Source: Salminus brasiliensis (Eukaryota > Chordata > Actinopteri > Characiformes > Bryconidae). From it: a stretch of 64,000 nucleotides of DNA. The notes below the pieces were generated by a model, which saw only the letters and a list, made by a program, of their open reading frames with translations, ran no database searches and was not told the DNA's origin. Within the stretch, counting starts at the first letter, position 1. The number at the start of each line of letters is the position of its first letter. This document shows, in pieces, positions 45,575 to 58,000 of the stretch. The translations under genes were made by a program, and so were the position numbers. The stretch lies in contig NC_132888.1 in NCBI RefSeq assembly GCF_030463535.1, positions 2,852,980 through 2,916,979 on the forward strand, given 5' to 3'.

Positions 45575-47380
45575 ATAAGAATTGTAGTAATAGTTGTGTT
45601 GATTCCAGTAGTGGTGGCAGCAGTAGAAGTAGTATTAGTGGTAGTAGTAGTAGTAGTAGTAGTAGTAATAGCAGTAGTAGTATTAGTGGTGGTAGTAGTA
45701 ATAGCAGTAGTAGTAGCAGTAGTGGTAGCAGTAGTAGTAGCAGTAGTAGTATTAGTATTAGTGGTGGTAGTAGTAGTAGTAGCAGTAGTGGTAGCAGTAG
45801 TAGTAGCAGTAGTAGTAACAGTAGTAGTAGTAGTAGTAGTAGTGGTAGCAGTAGTAGCAATAGCAGTAGTAGTATTAGTGTTAGTGGTGGTAGTAGTAGT
45901 AGAAGTAGTAGCAGTAGTAGTAGTAGTAGTAGTGGTAGCAGTAGTAGTATTAGTATTAGTGGTGTAATAGTAGTAGTAGTAGTAGTGGTAGCAGTAGTAG
46001 CAATAGCAGTAGTAGTATTAGTGTTAGTGGTGGTAGTAGTAGTAGTAATGGTAGCAGTAGTAGTATTAGTGTTAGTGGTGGTAGTAGTAGTAGTAGTGGT
46101 AGCAGTAGTAGCAATAGCAGTAGTAGTATTAGTGTTAGTGGTGGTAGTAGTAGCAGTGGTAGTAATAACAGTAGTAAGAGTTGTTGTTGCAGAAGCAGTA
46201 TTAGTAATAGTAGTAGTAGTAGTGTTGATGCTAGTAGCCGTGGCAGTAGTAGTAGTAGAAGTAATAGTAGTAGTAGTAGAAGTAGTGTTAATACTAGTAG
46301 CAGTGGCGGCAGCAGTTGTATTAGTAGTAGCAGTGGTACTAACAGTAGAAAGAGTTGTAGTATTAGTGTTGATACTAGTAGCCGTGGCAGTAGTAGTAGT
46401 AGAAGTAATAGTAGTAGTAGTTGTAGTAGTAGTGTTGATACTAGTAGTGGTGGCAGTAGTAGTAGTAGAAGTAGTAGAAGTATTAGAGGTGCTGGCAGTA
46501 GTAGTGGTGTCAGTAGTAAGAGTTATAGTAGTAATAACAGTAGTAGTAGTGTTAATACTTGTAGTATTGGTGGTAGTAGTGGTAGCAATAGTAGTAGTAG
46601 TAGTAGTGGTAATAACAGTATTAAGAGTTGTAGTAGTAGTAGTAGTGTTGACACTAACAGTGGTGGTAGTAGTAGTAGTAGAAGTAGTTGTAATAGTAGT
46701 AGTAGAAGTAGTGTTAATACTAGTAGCATTGGTGGTAGTAGCAGTTGTAGTGGTGGTGGTGGTAATAGTAAGAGTTGTAGTAGTAGTGTTAATACTAGTA
46801 GTATTTGTGGTAGTAGTAGTAGTGGAGGTAATAAAAGTAGTAAGAGTTGTTGTTCTAGCAGTAGTAGTGTTGATACTAGTAGTGGTGGCAGTAGCAGCAG
46901 CAGTAGTAGTAGTAGTAGTGTCAATAGTAGTAGTATTGGTGGTAGTAGCAGCAGCTATAGTAGTAGTAGTAGTGTTAATACTAGTAGCATAGGTGGTAGT
47001 AGTAGCTGTAGTAGTAGTGGTAATAACAGTATTATTGGTGATAGTAGCAGTTGTAGTAGTGGTGGTGGTAATAGTAGTAAGAGTTGTAGTAGTACTAGTA
47101 GTCTTGATGCTAGTAGTAGTGGCAGTAGTAGTATTAGGGGTGGTGGTAATAGTAAGAGTTGTAGTAGTAGTGGTGTGAATACTAGTAGTATTTGTGGTAG
47201 TAGTAGTAGTAGTAGTAGTGGAGGTAATAAAAGTAGTAAGAGTTGTTGTTGTAGTAGTAGTAGTGTTGATACGAGTAGTGGTGGCAGTAGCAGCAGCAGT
47301 AGTAGTGGTAGTAGTAGTAGTGTCAATAGTAGTAGTATTGGTGGTAGTAGTAGTAGTTGCAGTAGCAATAGTAATAAGCA
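45575..47380 (+). repeat. 1.8-kb AGT trinucleotide array
   Basis: Imperfect AGT/GTA triplets throughout, interrupted by GGT, AGC, ATT and GTT. It creates open frames of 496 codons (Ser then Val) on the plus strand and 622 codons (Thr, Leu) on the minus strand. There is no start context, complexity or splice signal, so these are repeat artefacts. Confidence 0.95.
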
Positions 47381-48218
47381 TGACCGGCATGACCAAGCTA
47401 GTTGACCAGCATCACCACTCTGGTTAACCAGCATCACCAGTATCACCAAGCTGATCGACCTGTGTGACCAATCCAATGCAACATACACTATGCTGGTCAG
47501 TATCTTACCAGTATAGGTTATGTTTTTACCTGGACGGTCAGCTTTCAAATGCTTTTAACATCATTCTTGTTTGTCTTAATGAAAAATATATATAAATAAT
47601 AATAAATAATAAATGCATGTCATTTATTTTCACAATTAAACACTTTATAGTATATTTAGTAAATGTGCTAAGCCTAAGATTAGCCCTATAATTTGCTACA
47701 GATAGAAAATAAGAGGTGGGTTGGGACCACTTATCATGAGGCCTTCTTCCTATCATGAACCCTACATTCCTTACAAATGAAGCAATCCCATCATCCCTAT
47801 GTCACTTTTCTACCCTAAAACACTGCTGAACACTAGGCTCTGAGTAAAGCTACAGTGATGTATACAGCAGTATCTCTCTCTCATCTCTCTCCATGCTGAG
47901 GCTGGCTCGCAAAGGTGATTTAATCCCCTGCTGTAATCCTCTTACATGCCACTAAATTATGTCTGACTTGTCATCATGATGCCCATGTCTAATAATCTAA
48001 TACTCAAACAAAAGCCCCTTAGGCCACTCCCATCCACGCCATCGCCACGGCTCCACCAGCTCAGCCCAAAACATTACAGTCCGAACGCTGTCCACTCAAG
48101 CCACACAAATCCATCAGGTAAGAATGACCTGCTTTTTTAAACATTATTGTACTCAGTTCAAACAATGTTGAAACCGTGAGGTCATATTACTCTAGGATTT
48201 ACATGGAACAGTAAGAGA
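47381..48218. other. Gene-free interval
   Basis: Begins with a GACCAGCAT-type element piece (47385-47530). The rest is unremarkable. Confidence 0.5.
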
Positions 48219-49790
48219 GTTGGTTAGAAGAACACAGTTAGAAGAACACATCTAGAAGGGCATATCTAAAAAAAAAAAACGCACAGCTAAAAAACACAGT
48301 TAGAAGAGTACAGTTGGAGGAGCAAAGTTAGAAGAGCACAGATAGAAGAGCACAGTTAGAAGGACCCAGCTAAAAGAACACAATTAAAAGAGCACAGATA
48401 GAAGAGCAAAGTTAGAAGAGCACGGATAGAAGAGCACAGATAGAAGAGCACAGTTAGAAGAGCACAGTTAGAAGAGCACAGCTAGAAGAGAGTAGTTAGA
48501 AGAGCATAGTTAGAAGAGCACAGCTAGAAGAGAGTAGTTAGAAGAGCACAGTTAGAAGAGCACAGCTAGAAGAGAGTAGTTAGAAGAGCACAGCTAGAAG
48601 AGAGTAGTTAGAAGAGCACAGTTAGAAGAGCACAGCTAGAAGAGAGTAGTTAGAAGAGCACAGCTAGAAGAGAGTAGTTAGAAGAGCACAGTTAGAAGAG
48701 CACAGCTAGAAGAGAGTAGTTAGAAGAGCACAGCTAGAAGAGAGTAGTTAGAAGAGCACAGCTAGAAGAGAGTAGTTAGAAGAGCATAGTTAGAAGAGAG
48801 TAGTTAGAAGAGCATAGTTAGAAGAGCACAGCTAGAAGAGGGTAGTTAGAAGAGCATAGTTAGAAGAGCACAGCTAGAAGAGAGTAGTTAGAAGAGCACA
48901 GTTAGAAGAGAGTAGTTAGAAGAGAGTAGTTAGAAGAGCACAGCTAGAAGAGAGTAGTTAGAAGAGCATAGTTAGAAGAGCACAGCTAGAAGAGAGTAGT
49001 TAGAAGAGCCCAGCTAGAAGAGAGTAGTTAGAAGAGCACAGCTAGAAGAGAGTAGTTAGAAGAGCACAGTTAGAAGAGCACAGCTAGAAGAGAGTAGTTA
49101 GAAGAGCACAGTTAGAAGAGCACAGCTAGAAGAGAGTAGTTAGAAGAGCACAGCTAGAAGAGAGTAGTTAGAAGAGCACAGTTAGAAGAGCACAGCTAGA
49201 AGAGAGTAGTTAGAAGAGCATAGTTAGAAGAGCACAGCTAGAAGAGAGTAGTTAGAAGAGCACAGCTAGAAGAGAGTAGTTAGAAGAGCACAGCTAGAAG
49301 AGAGTAGTTAGAAGAGCACAGCTAGAAGAGAGTAGTTAGAAGAGCATAGTTAGAAGAGCACAGCTAGAAGAGAGTAGTTAGAAGAGCACAGTTAGAAGAA
49401 CACAGCTAGAAGAGAGTAGTTAGAAGAGCACAGTTAGAAGAGCACAGCTAGAAGAGAGTAGTTAGAAGAACCCAGCTAAAAGAACACAATTAGAAGAGCA
49501 CAGTTAGAAGAGCATAGTTAGAAGAACACAGCTAAAAACACAGTCAGAAAAACAGTTAAAAGAACAGTTAGAAGAACAGTTAGAAAAACACAGCTAGAGG
49601 AACACAGTGAGAAAAACACAGCATAAGAATGCAGTTAGAGGAACACAGTTAGAACAGCACAGTTAGTAGAGCACAGCTAAAAGACCACATCTAGAAGGGC
49701 ATATCTAAAAAGGCACAGCTAAAAACACAGCTAGATCAGCACAGTTAAAAGGACACAGCTAGAAAAACGCAGTTAGAGGAACACAGGTTT
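48219..49790 (+). repeat. 14-bp minisatellite, more than 100 copies, in 28/42-bp higher-order units
   Basis: Subunits AGAAGAGCACAGTT, AGAAGAGCACAGCT and AGAAGAGAGTAGTT alternate as dimers and trimers, highly homogenised between 48470 and 49460 and degenerate at both edges. The same family as 6.6-7.4 kb. Confidence 0.95.
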
Positions 49791-51390
49791 GGGTGATGGT
49801 CTTCTCTGTGAACTCCAGTCACTGATCACCTGATCTACTTTAATGAAAGTTGATTGATAAAGATGGTGATGAAGTTTGTGATGGTTGGCAACTCGGAATA
49901 CTGGTCTTTGTCTTCAAGAGAGCAGGACATTGTGAAGCTAACTCACTCACACAGACACTCACATTGGATTTGTATTGGTTCAGTTAACAAATGGAATTGT
50001 GATAATAGTAGGTACGAAGCAAACAGGGAGGAGAGTCACTCTACAGAACGGGTCCCATATCAAAATTTTTACCAAGAACACTTTTTTTCAATCCACAACA
50101 TGATAGAGATGAACATATTTCCCCATCTCATGCATAAAACCTGTATTAATATTATCATTACTATTCAGAAATGGGAGCCATGTTCACAATAAAACATATC
50201 AGGGTGGTATGTGACGGGGTGGTAAATCTCATCTTAAAATGGCTGCAGTTTTTCATGTGGTCCAGTTCATGACCTAGCACACATGCTAATCAATTTAAAA
50301 TATTATTGTCTTTGCATTAATAGTGTAAAAATAGTGTGTGACGGGGTGGTTGAGTCAAGCTTGACTGACCTTATGAAAAATAATCAATGCAAAAAAGGTA
50401 TCAGAATTTGCTCCTGGGTGCTCCAGAGGCTTAAATGATGTGACTTTCCCTTTGTTTTTGTTTACTAAAGCGATAGGACAGTATTTATATCCAAATCAAG
50501 TTAGTGTGACGGGGTGGTAAGTCAAACTGAGGGACACAACAAATAAGCTTTTTTATTGTTAATAAGAGTATTGTATAGAAACAGGGCACAAATTTAATTT
50601 TAACAATAATAAAGATTTGATTAACAAGTCAAATTTATTTGATGATATTTTATTAATGTTAATGTCACATTTGGATGTGGAAATGGCCATGTACTAATAA
50701 TAATTAAAAAGAAAGACATATATATATATAATTAATTAATTTATTATATAAATAATACAAAATTCTAAACTAAATGAATAAAACAGTAAAAAAAAATGAA
50801 TTAAACATTTTGTTTTTCTTTTAATATTTTTTTATTATTGCTTTAGCATATTTTTTGTCCCTACTAAAGCAAGTTGCAAGCGGCACCTTTTTGCTGTGGG
50901 CATTGCTCAAAGCGCAATAGGAAATGTCTAATATTGTTAAAGGAGGTAGCGGTCTATAAGAGCTTCAATAAAAAAGACTGACGTCAGTACACTTTGATGA
51001 CTGATGGTGGCTTTAAGAAAGACGCCAGTGCAGTTTATCGTGCCATGAAGTGGTTGGCCCTCTTACATGTGACAGCATGCACAGGGACTTCCCCTTTCAC
51101 CTTTACCCAACAGTAGAGTTACTACATGCTTCAGCTTCCATATAACCATAACAGGATCATGTCCTGTTTGGATTTCTGTCCAACTGACAAATAACCAACC
51201 AGCATAATTACTGTTTATGCTCAAGAACTCATAGACGCTCCACAGGTGTCCACTGAAACCCTCGATCACGTGTATAATCCTATAATCCTGCCTCAAACTC
51301 GATAAGCTTAGGTGACACTGACAGCTTCAACATGTCGCACAGTACATTTATAATCCACTCCTCTGCAGTTACATCATCCCAGACGGAGCC
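49791..51390. other. Gene-free interval; GTGACGGGGTGGT motif three times
   Basis: The start (49783-49930) matches the flank of the other 14-bp array. GTGACGGGGTGGT occurs at about 50211, 50338 and 50507, each followed by AAxTC or TGAGTC-like text. An AT-rich stretch lies at 50690-50850. No exon. Confidence 0.5.
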
Positions 51391-51394
51391 ACTG

Positions 51395-52290
51395 AACCCT
51401 TTTCTTTCTTTTCTTTCAGTCGAATTGACCCACACCCTGCCCACAATAGCAGAGCTTACCATGCTACTGTCGCTAGACTAGACGAGTTTAACATGTCGAA
51501 ACAGGTTTTTGCTATTTAGTCTATAGTTATAAAGTTTGTTGGGTGCTAATACTAATATAATATTAAATCTGACATGCAATTTTATTTATTACATGTATTT
51601 GTTTTATTTATTATTTGTATTTATTATATTTTAGCATGTGCAAATGTATTAGTACAGATTTACAATTCTGAATTTCATTTAACATGTTTTAAATTCTACA
51701 GATGAATGTAATGTAGGACCTTTTTGGAAAGACATGCAAGTTAATGCAAATAACTGAAGAAGACTGATTTGTGACTTGCTATATTTGCAAATACAAACCA
51801 TCATCATGCATCATCACAAACAGAGAAACTGGGCCCACACTTTTTTCTTTCAGTTAATTTGACCCATTGCTAATACTAATCTAATATGAAATCTGACATG
51901 CAATTTTATGTATTATATTTTATTTATCTTTTTTTATTTATTTATTAGTTTTATTTATATTATTATATTTTAGCATGTACAAATTTATTAGTACAGATTC
52001 CATTTTTTTTTCAATACCAATTTTTACAATTTTGCCTGTAATTTAACATATTCTGAATTCCACATGTGAAAGTAATTTAGGGCCTTTTTGCAAATTATTG
52101 AAAAAAAATGCTAAATTTATAAAACAAATCCATCATCATGCATCATCACAAACAGAAAAACTGAACCCACATTCTTTTCTTTCAGTCAAATTCACCCATG
52201 CTCTGCCCACAAGTCATTTGTACCAAGATGTTGCTAGACTGGACAGGTGTAACATGGAAAAATCTGCTTTGGCTTTAATCCACAGTTTCC
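51395..52290 (+). repeat. Diverged tandem duplication, about three partial copies
   Basis: TTTCTTTCAGTCGAATTGAC at 51411, TTTCTTTCAGTTAATTTGAC near 51845 and TTTCTTTCAGTCAAATTCAC near 52180 are each followed or preceded by the same blocks (TAATACTAATxTAATAT, TCTGACATGCAATTTTAT, TTTTAGCATGT). Confidence 0.75.
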
Positions 52291-52544
52291 TAATATGACA
52301 AATCTAAAACAATAACATGTAAATACTGGTTAGAAATGAAATTTCACATGCATTGTTTTGCTGCCAATACTTCTTTTTATTATATATGATTATGTATTGA
52401 AAGATTTCAGAAATGGTTTATTTATTAATTTCGTACTTTAATTATAATATTCTCAAAATTCTTAGAAACATGGATGTTCTGATTATTACATGTTCACATT
52501 GTCTTTTTTTTGGTAAATTTAAATCTCATCCAACCCAATATGAC

Positions 52545-53290
52545 ATTGCGGTACATTTATATTTACATTTACGGCATTTAGCAGACGATCTTCTGCAGAG
52601 TGACTTACAAAAGTGCTTCACTGTTTACTCAGAAAATACCCTTAGCTAGTTCGCATCCGCTAGAGTCCAAAAGATCCCTCTGAGTGTAGATGCTACTAAA
52701 TACAGAAGTCAGCACGGAGACCACAATACTCTACATACTCTACACACTCTGACTGAATGTAGAATCATCCTTAATCCTAAATCTTAAGTGTGAAATAAGG
52801 GCTGATTTAAGTTCAGTAAGTGTAAAGACGCCGAGCGACTCTGCTGTTCGGACACCCAGAGAAAGTTTGTGCCACCACTTGGATGCTTGTCTTCCGTGGA
52901 TTCCATGCGGGTCAGAGCTGGTTGATTGAGCTCTTACGTGTCGGTGTGATCATGTGTGTCATCAGCATACCAGTGTCCAAAACACACCATTTAAGGCTAG
53001 ATTTCATTCACAGTAGTTTCAGTCAATCATCTCAAGCCGTACTTGAATCTGGAAGGGCTTCTTGGTACAGATAACTGATCTTTTGACCATTTTGGCCATC
53101 AAGTATGGAGGGGCTGGCTGGTCCAGTCTTGGCTTTGTAGGCCAGCATCAGGGTTCTGAATCTGACGTCAGGGAGAAGACAACGCAGCAGAAAAGCTGAA
53201 CATGGTGACCCATGCCGCTGCATTCTACGTTAGTTGCAAGGGTCTGGAAGATCAGGCAGAAGGGAGCAGCACACAACTCAGGCTCAATCA
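52545..53290. repeat. Composite of common fish dispersed repeats
   Basis: ACATTTACGGCATTTAGCAG, then GACTTACAA, is a very common fish repeat start. It is followed by GGGGCTGGCTGGTCCAGTCT, TTGTAGGCCAGCATCAGGGT. It contains the 130-bp segment that is duplicated in the pdc intron (copy at 52900-53029). Confidence 0.6.
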
Positions 53291-53319
53291 TTTCAAAATA
53301 ACTAATTAGATCAGTAGCA

Positions 53320-53760
53320 TCTGCAAAGCAACAGCCATTGTGGATGATCCCACCCACCCTTCACACAAACTGTTGTCCCTCCTGCCATCGGGAGGAAGGT
53401 ATCGCAGCATCCGGTCCAATACGAGAAGACTCTGCAATAGCTTTTTCCCACATGCCATCAGACTTCTCAACTCCAGAGACTAAATGTATGGTCTGCTCCA
53501 TACATACAGAACACACACACTCATTCACCCAATGCGAATCCCAGACTATGTGAAAGCATTGAACTACATACTACCTCACTACGTCACTGGACTCTTTGCA
53601 CTTGAATTGCACATTGCATTTTGCACATACCTGTTAATTATTTAAAAAAATAGCTCCTGAACCTGTGCTGCACTCTACTGTTTTTAACATAGTATGCACA
53701 TTTTAATGTGTGCTCTGTATATCGCTGAAATGACAATAAAGCCTCTTGACTTGACTTATT
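53320..53760 (+). pseudogene. LINE 3' fragment (end of ORF2, 3' UTR and tail), copy 2
   Basis: Frame 53343-53483 reads DDPTHPSHKLLSLLPSGGRY, then RSIRSNTRRLCNSFFPHAIR, LLNSRD and stop. It is followed by a 3' UTR ending GACAATAAAGCCTCTTGACT. 5'-truncated, as usual for non-LTR insertions (CR1/L2/Rex1-like by the protein phrase). Confidence 0.8.
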
Positions 53761-54091
53761 GTCATGTTGTCAAGTTAACACCATTTGAAGACACCTGGCA
53801 TAAACGATACCAGTGAAACAATCACTGAACACAAACGTATATACAAATTAAATGGCCTATATTAATCCAGGGTGTGGATTTGGTGTGAAATGCTCAGTTC
53901 CAGATAAACGGACTGAATAATAATTATTCACTGTGTTAGTTAATTAAACCAGGCATCTAAAGAGTAAATAGCTCATTGGGCTTTCAAGTGGGGCAGCTGT
54001 ATATACCTTGGCCCTATCATCCTTGTACGTTCATCCTTGTATGTTTTTTAATAGATTTACCAGTGTTTACCATGAATTACATTACATGCCT

Positions 54092-54654
54092 GTACCCTAT
54101 ATGGACAAAAGTATTGGGACACACCTCTGAGTCATCGAATTCAGTGGTTTCATTAAATCCCATTGCCATATCTGTGTAAAATCAAGCCTCTAGTCCTACA
54201 GTCTGCCTTTCTTACACACATCAGTGAAAGAACGGGAGGTTCTAAAGAGCTCACTGAACTCCAGCGTGGTTCTGTATGTAATAGGAGACACCGCTGCACC
54301 ACCAACAACAAGTCAGCTGGTGAAATTTAGGCCTTCCCTCCTAGATCTTCCTCCATCAGCTGTGAGTGGTGTTATTATTGAACAGTGGAAGAGTTTAGGA
54401 GGAACCACAGAGAGCAACTCAGTGAGCCACCAGAGCGGGGTCAGGGCCGAGTGCTGAGCTCCTCAGAGTGCAGAAAAGCCTCCAACTGACTCCATAACTG
54501 CAGCAGAGCTCCAGACCTGCTGCTGCTGGTAGAGCTTAGAGCAAAGGGGGACCAGCTCCTTATTAATAATGCCTATGGGTTTAGAATGTGAAGTCCTAAA
54601 AGCTCCTGTAGGTGTAATGTGTATGTGTCCCAATACTTTTGTCCATGTAGTGTA
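54092..54654. mobile_element. Terminal-inverted-repeat element, family 2
   Basis: The left terminus CTATATGGACAAAAGTATTG and the right terminus CAATACTTTTGTCCATGTAG are inverted. The interior (CCCATTGCCATATCTGTGTA, AGAGCTCACTGAACTCCAGC) is unrelated to family 1 although the ends are alike. Confidence 0.8.
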
Positions 54655-54995
54655 CTTGAACTGCTCATTTGAACTTGTGAAATTAGCAACAGTAAGATCC
54701 GACCTAGCAACACAACAACTCGCTGTGGGCACAACAGAGTTCTGCAGTCTCGCTAAAGAGGATAAAAATGGACGCTTGAGAAATAAAGGTTAATTCCGCT
54801 CACTGTGAAGCAATGTTCTCAGAACAACAAGGAAACTTGTCCTGCTCCTTGGTTTTTGGGAACTGAAGGGGAAATTGCATGAAGTGGGCAAATTCTGACA
54901 GCCACCAACATCCTCATTTATTTCCTTTACTGTTCTGGCATTAGGAACTTGAAAACTGAAGTGCTGTTGTTTCTCTGTGCAGATTTATCATAAGG

Positions 54996-55041
54996 ATGTC
55001 AGGCTCTGGGGATGAGGAGGAACTGCCAGCAACACACACAG
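54996..55041 (+). CDS. pdc: pdc first coding exon
   Basis: Fifteen codons plus one base, [15 protein letters not shown], donor GTACCA. The exon itself starts at 54983 after TCTGTGCAG. Confidence 0.9.
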
Positions 55042-58000
55042 GTACCAAGAAGACAGTAGACGTCTGAAAACCTTGCTGAATCATAGTCTACAGGTCCACA
55101 CATGCCAGACGGCCTTTAGGTCATTAGAGGCTGCTGCATTCAAATGGTCCTGATGAACACAAAGGTTTGGCATTGGTGTGTTTACATCACCATCAGGCAA
55201 GAAAGTGTGCAGTCTCGGCCTATCACACACACCAAGAATGGGTTTACGTAATGCTGGACTTCTCTTTACCGTGCTTAGCTAACACCCAGAGTACAAACGT
55301 ATAATGAATGACTGCAGTGTGGACATCACACACAGCAACCATAAGCCTTATCTTTTATTACTCATAACTCCAATCCTATTTTCCACTATGCTGCGCTGCT
55401 TGTGATAAATCTCAGCATAGCTTGCAGGATACCTTCACTTCACTGAAACACAGGCCTACGTCCAAAGGCCCATGGGTTATTGCTGTTTCATGGTTTTGTA
55501 TAGGTGTCATCATTATCCAGACTGAGTTGTGACCATATTAGGAGCTTCAGAAACCACATTTTCCTCTATTAGGAAAAAAATATATAGACCTGTTCCACCT
55601 CATGCCGTCAAAACAGCTCTGGCTCGTCAATGCATGGGCTTCACTCGGCCTCTGAAGGTGTCTTGTAGTATCTGGCATCAGGATGTTGTGAGGTGGGCAG
55701 GGCCTCTATGAGCATCAATGAGCCTTTTGGCAACCAGGACCCTGTCTCCAGTTCACCACTTGTCCTTCCTTGGAGCACTTTTGGTAGGTACTGACCAGTG
55801 CATACTGGGAACACCCCACAAGACCTGCGTGATGTTTTGGTGGAGATGTTTTGATGGTCGTTTATCTAGAACATCACAGATTGGTTCTATCCTGCTTCTG
55901 TCAGGAGAAGGCAGATTTCTACTAGATTTCTACCATTGCTGTGAGGAATTGATTGCATACAGCAACAAGAGCATTACTGAGGTCAGTATGTTGGCTGATC
56001 ACCACCCTATCTCATCCTCAACTCCCCAACTCCCCAACTAAAGTATTAGATGGAGCACCACCACCATCATTCCAGAGAACACAGTTCTACCGCTCCAGAG
56101 CTCAATGCTGGGGAGCTAATCTTTGCTATCTATGCTAATCCCTAAGTAGTTTGTATTCACCATTGACTAGAAAACATGGACATGGTGGTTCTATTCATTT
56201 CCGTTCTATAGAAATAAAGCCAAAACTGTCCGCCATCTTGTCAAATTAGCACTCAGAGTCTCCGCAGTAGAGGCCAAAGGCAAAACCAGACTCGCCTACT
56301 CATTTGGTAGACCCACCCCCTTCACCCAGACCCAGCCTCAGTGTCTCAGACCGTCTTCACTGAGCTTCCAGCACTGAAGCAGAGCTCAGCTCAGCTCAGC
56401 TCCTCCATGTACTGAACAGAAAGGGGGCGCCATGCAGGTCCTGCTGCAGACGAGCGGCTTCTTCCAGCCAAGGCTGTCTGTCTGTCAATCACTTCATTCC
56501 TAAGTGTAGCCCCGCCTTCTTATGATAGAGCAGAGTATGGGTTAAAAACTGATTTCTGGGGGGAAATTAAAAATGGATATCAGCACAGGGAGACTAACTG
56601 TTGGAGTTTGGAGACATTGGAGATGGAAAGACAGTTTAGATGAGGGAAATGAGACGGGAAATGGGCGGGGTTTTGTCACTGTTTTGTCACTGAAACATAT
56701 GGGGATGGCCGGAGCTACACATCATACCACGACCAGTGGTTGCAGACCTGTGGTTGCTTCACTTTGGAGAGGCATTGCTCTGTCCATGCTTTCCACAACC
56801 ATTGGTATTCACTACTAGGGGTGTTGGCATGTTAAGCAAAGCATTCTTTACATTTTTGGAGAGGTGGTGTATGTGATTTCACTTCCAGGGAATGACATAA
56901 AAATCAGTATGTATTCCATGCGGGTCAGAGCTGGTTGATTGAGCTCTTACGTGTCGGTGTGATCATGTGTGTCATCAGCATACCAGTGTCCAAAACACAC
57001 CATTTAAGGCTAGATTTCATTCACAGTGGTTTCAGTGAATCAGTGTTCAGAAGGGAAACACAGATTATCCCTACCTGGGTTTACGTCACGTTATATGTCA
57101 ACCTGTGGCTCCTACAGGCCCCAAAGGAGTGATCCACGACTGGAGGAAATTTAAGTTAGAAAGTGAGGACCATGAAAGCATGCCCCAGAAACGGAGAGAG
57201 CTCCTGAGACAGATGTCCAACCCCAGACCCAACCATGAAGATGATCCAGAGAGAGTTAACCGCAAGGTCAGTGGGCCTGCACCACATCACAGAAGTAGGT
57301 GTAGTGGTCTCAGAAAGTTTAATAATGTCCTAAAGTTCTAATTTTATCTACAGCTTAAACCATTAATGCCTGAAACTGTCCATACATGTCTATACTGTAT
57401 GTAAGCTTCCCTGAGCACAAATCCGATCAAACAAACGAATCAGACAATATGGCTAAACGGATTTGTGTCAATTATTTATCAAATTAAATCTCACAATAAA
57501 CCAGTAAATCACATGAGTTTCAGCAAGACCCAGCAGTGATCATTTGTAATTAATAGACGTGGATAGGTTTTTAGGCCGGATATAGTCTATCGAGTTTTGG
57601 GTAACACTTCACTTGAACCCTGCTACATAAAACTGACATAATCATGCCATTAACAGGTTATGACAGGTGTCCATGTGATATCATGACAGTTTTTCTTTCA
57701 CTTGCTAACTGAAAGTCATGCCAAAGTCATGTTATAATGATGGTACAAAGTAAGGCCTAAGGCTACAGTTAGGGCCTAGAGTTAGGGCTAGGATAAGGGC
57801 AAGGGTTGGGGTTCTAATTATGGCTAGGACCAGGGTTAGAGTTAGTTGGACGGTATCCACTTTATTCATACTGTTATACTGTCTCTAAATAATACCTCAT
57901 TATACGGTATCAACGTTAAACGAGTGTTCAGCAGTTTTATGTCTATAATTTAATAAATGTTAAACCATCAATCTGAAAGTTACAAATGTTGAACTGCTCA

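Noticed and set aside
45502..47396. Very long open frames (496 codons plus, 622 codons minus) rich in Ser/Val and Thr/Leu
   Set aside because: They are translations of an AGT triplet array; composition follows the repeat on every strand and frame, with no unique sequence, start context or splice structure.
57755..57855. TTAGGG-like text suggesting an interstitial telomere
   Set aside because: Only scattered GTTAGGGCTAGG-type words with no tandem TTAGGG run; probably a simple degenerate repeat.
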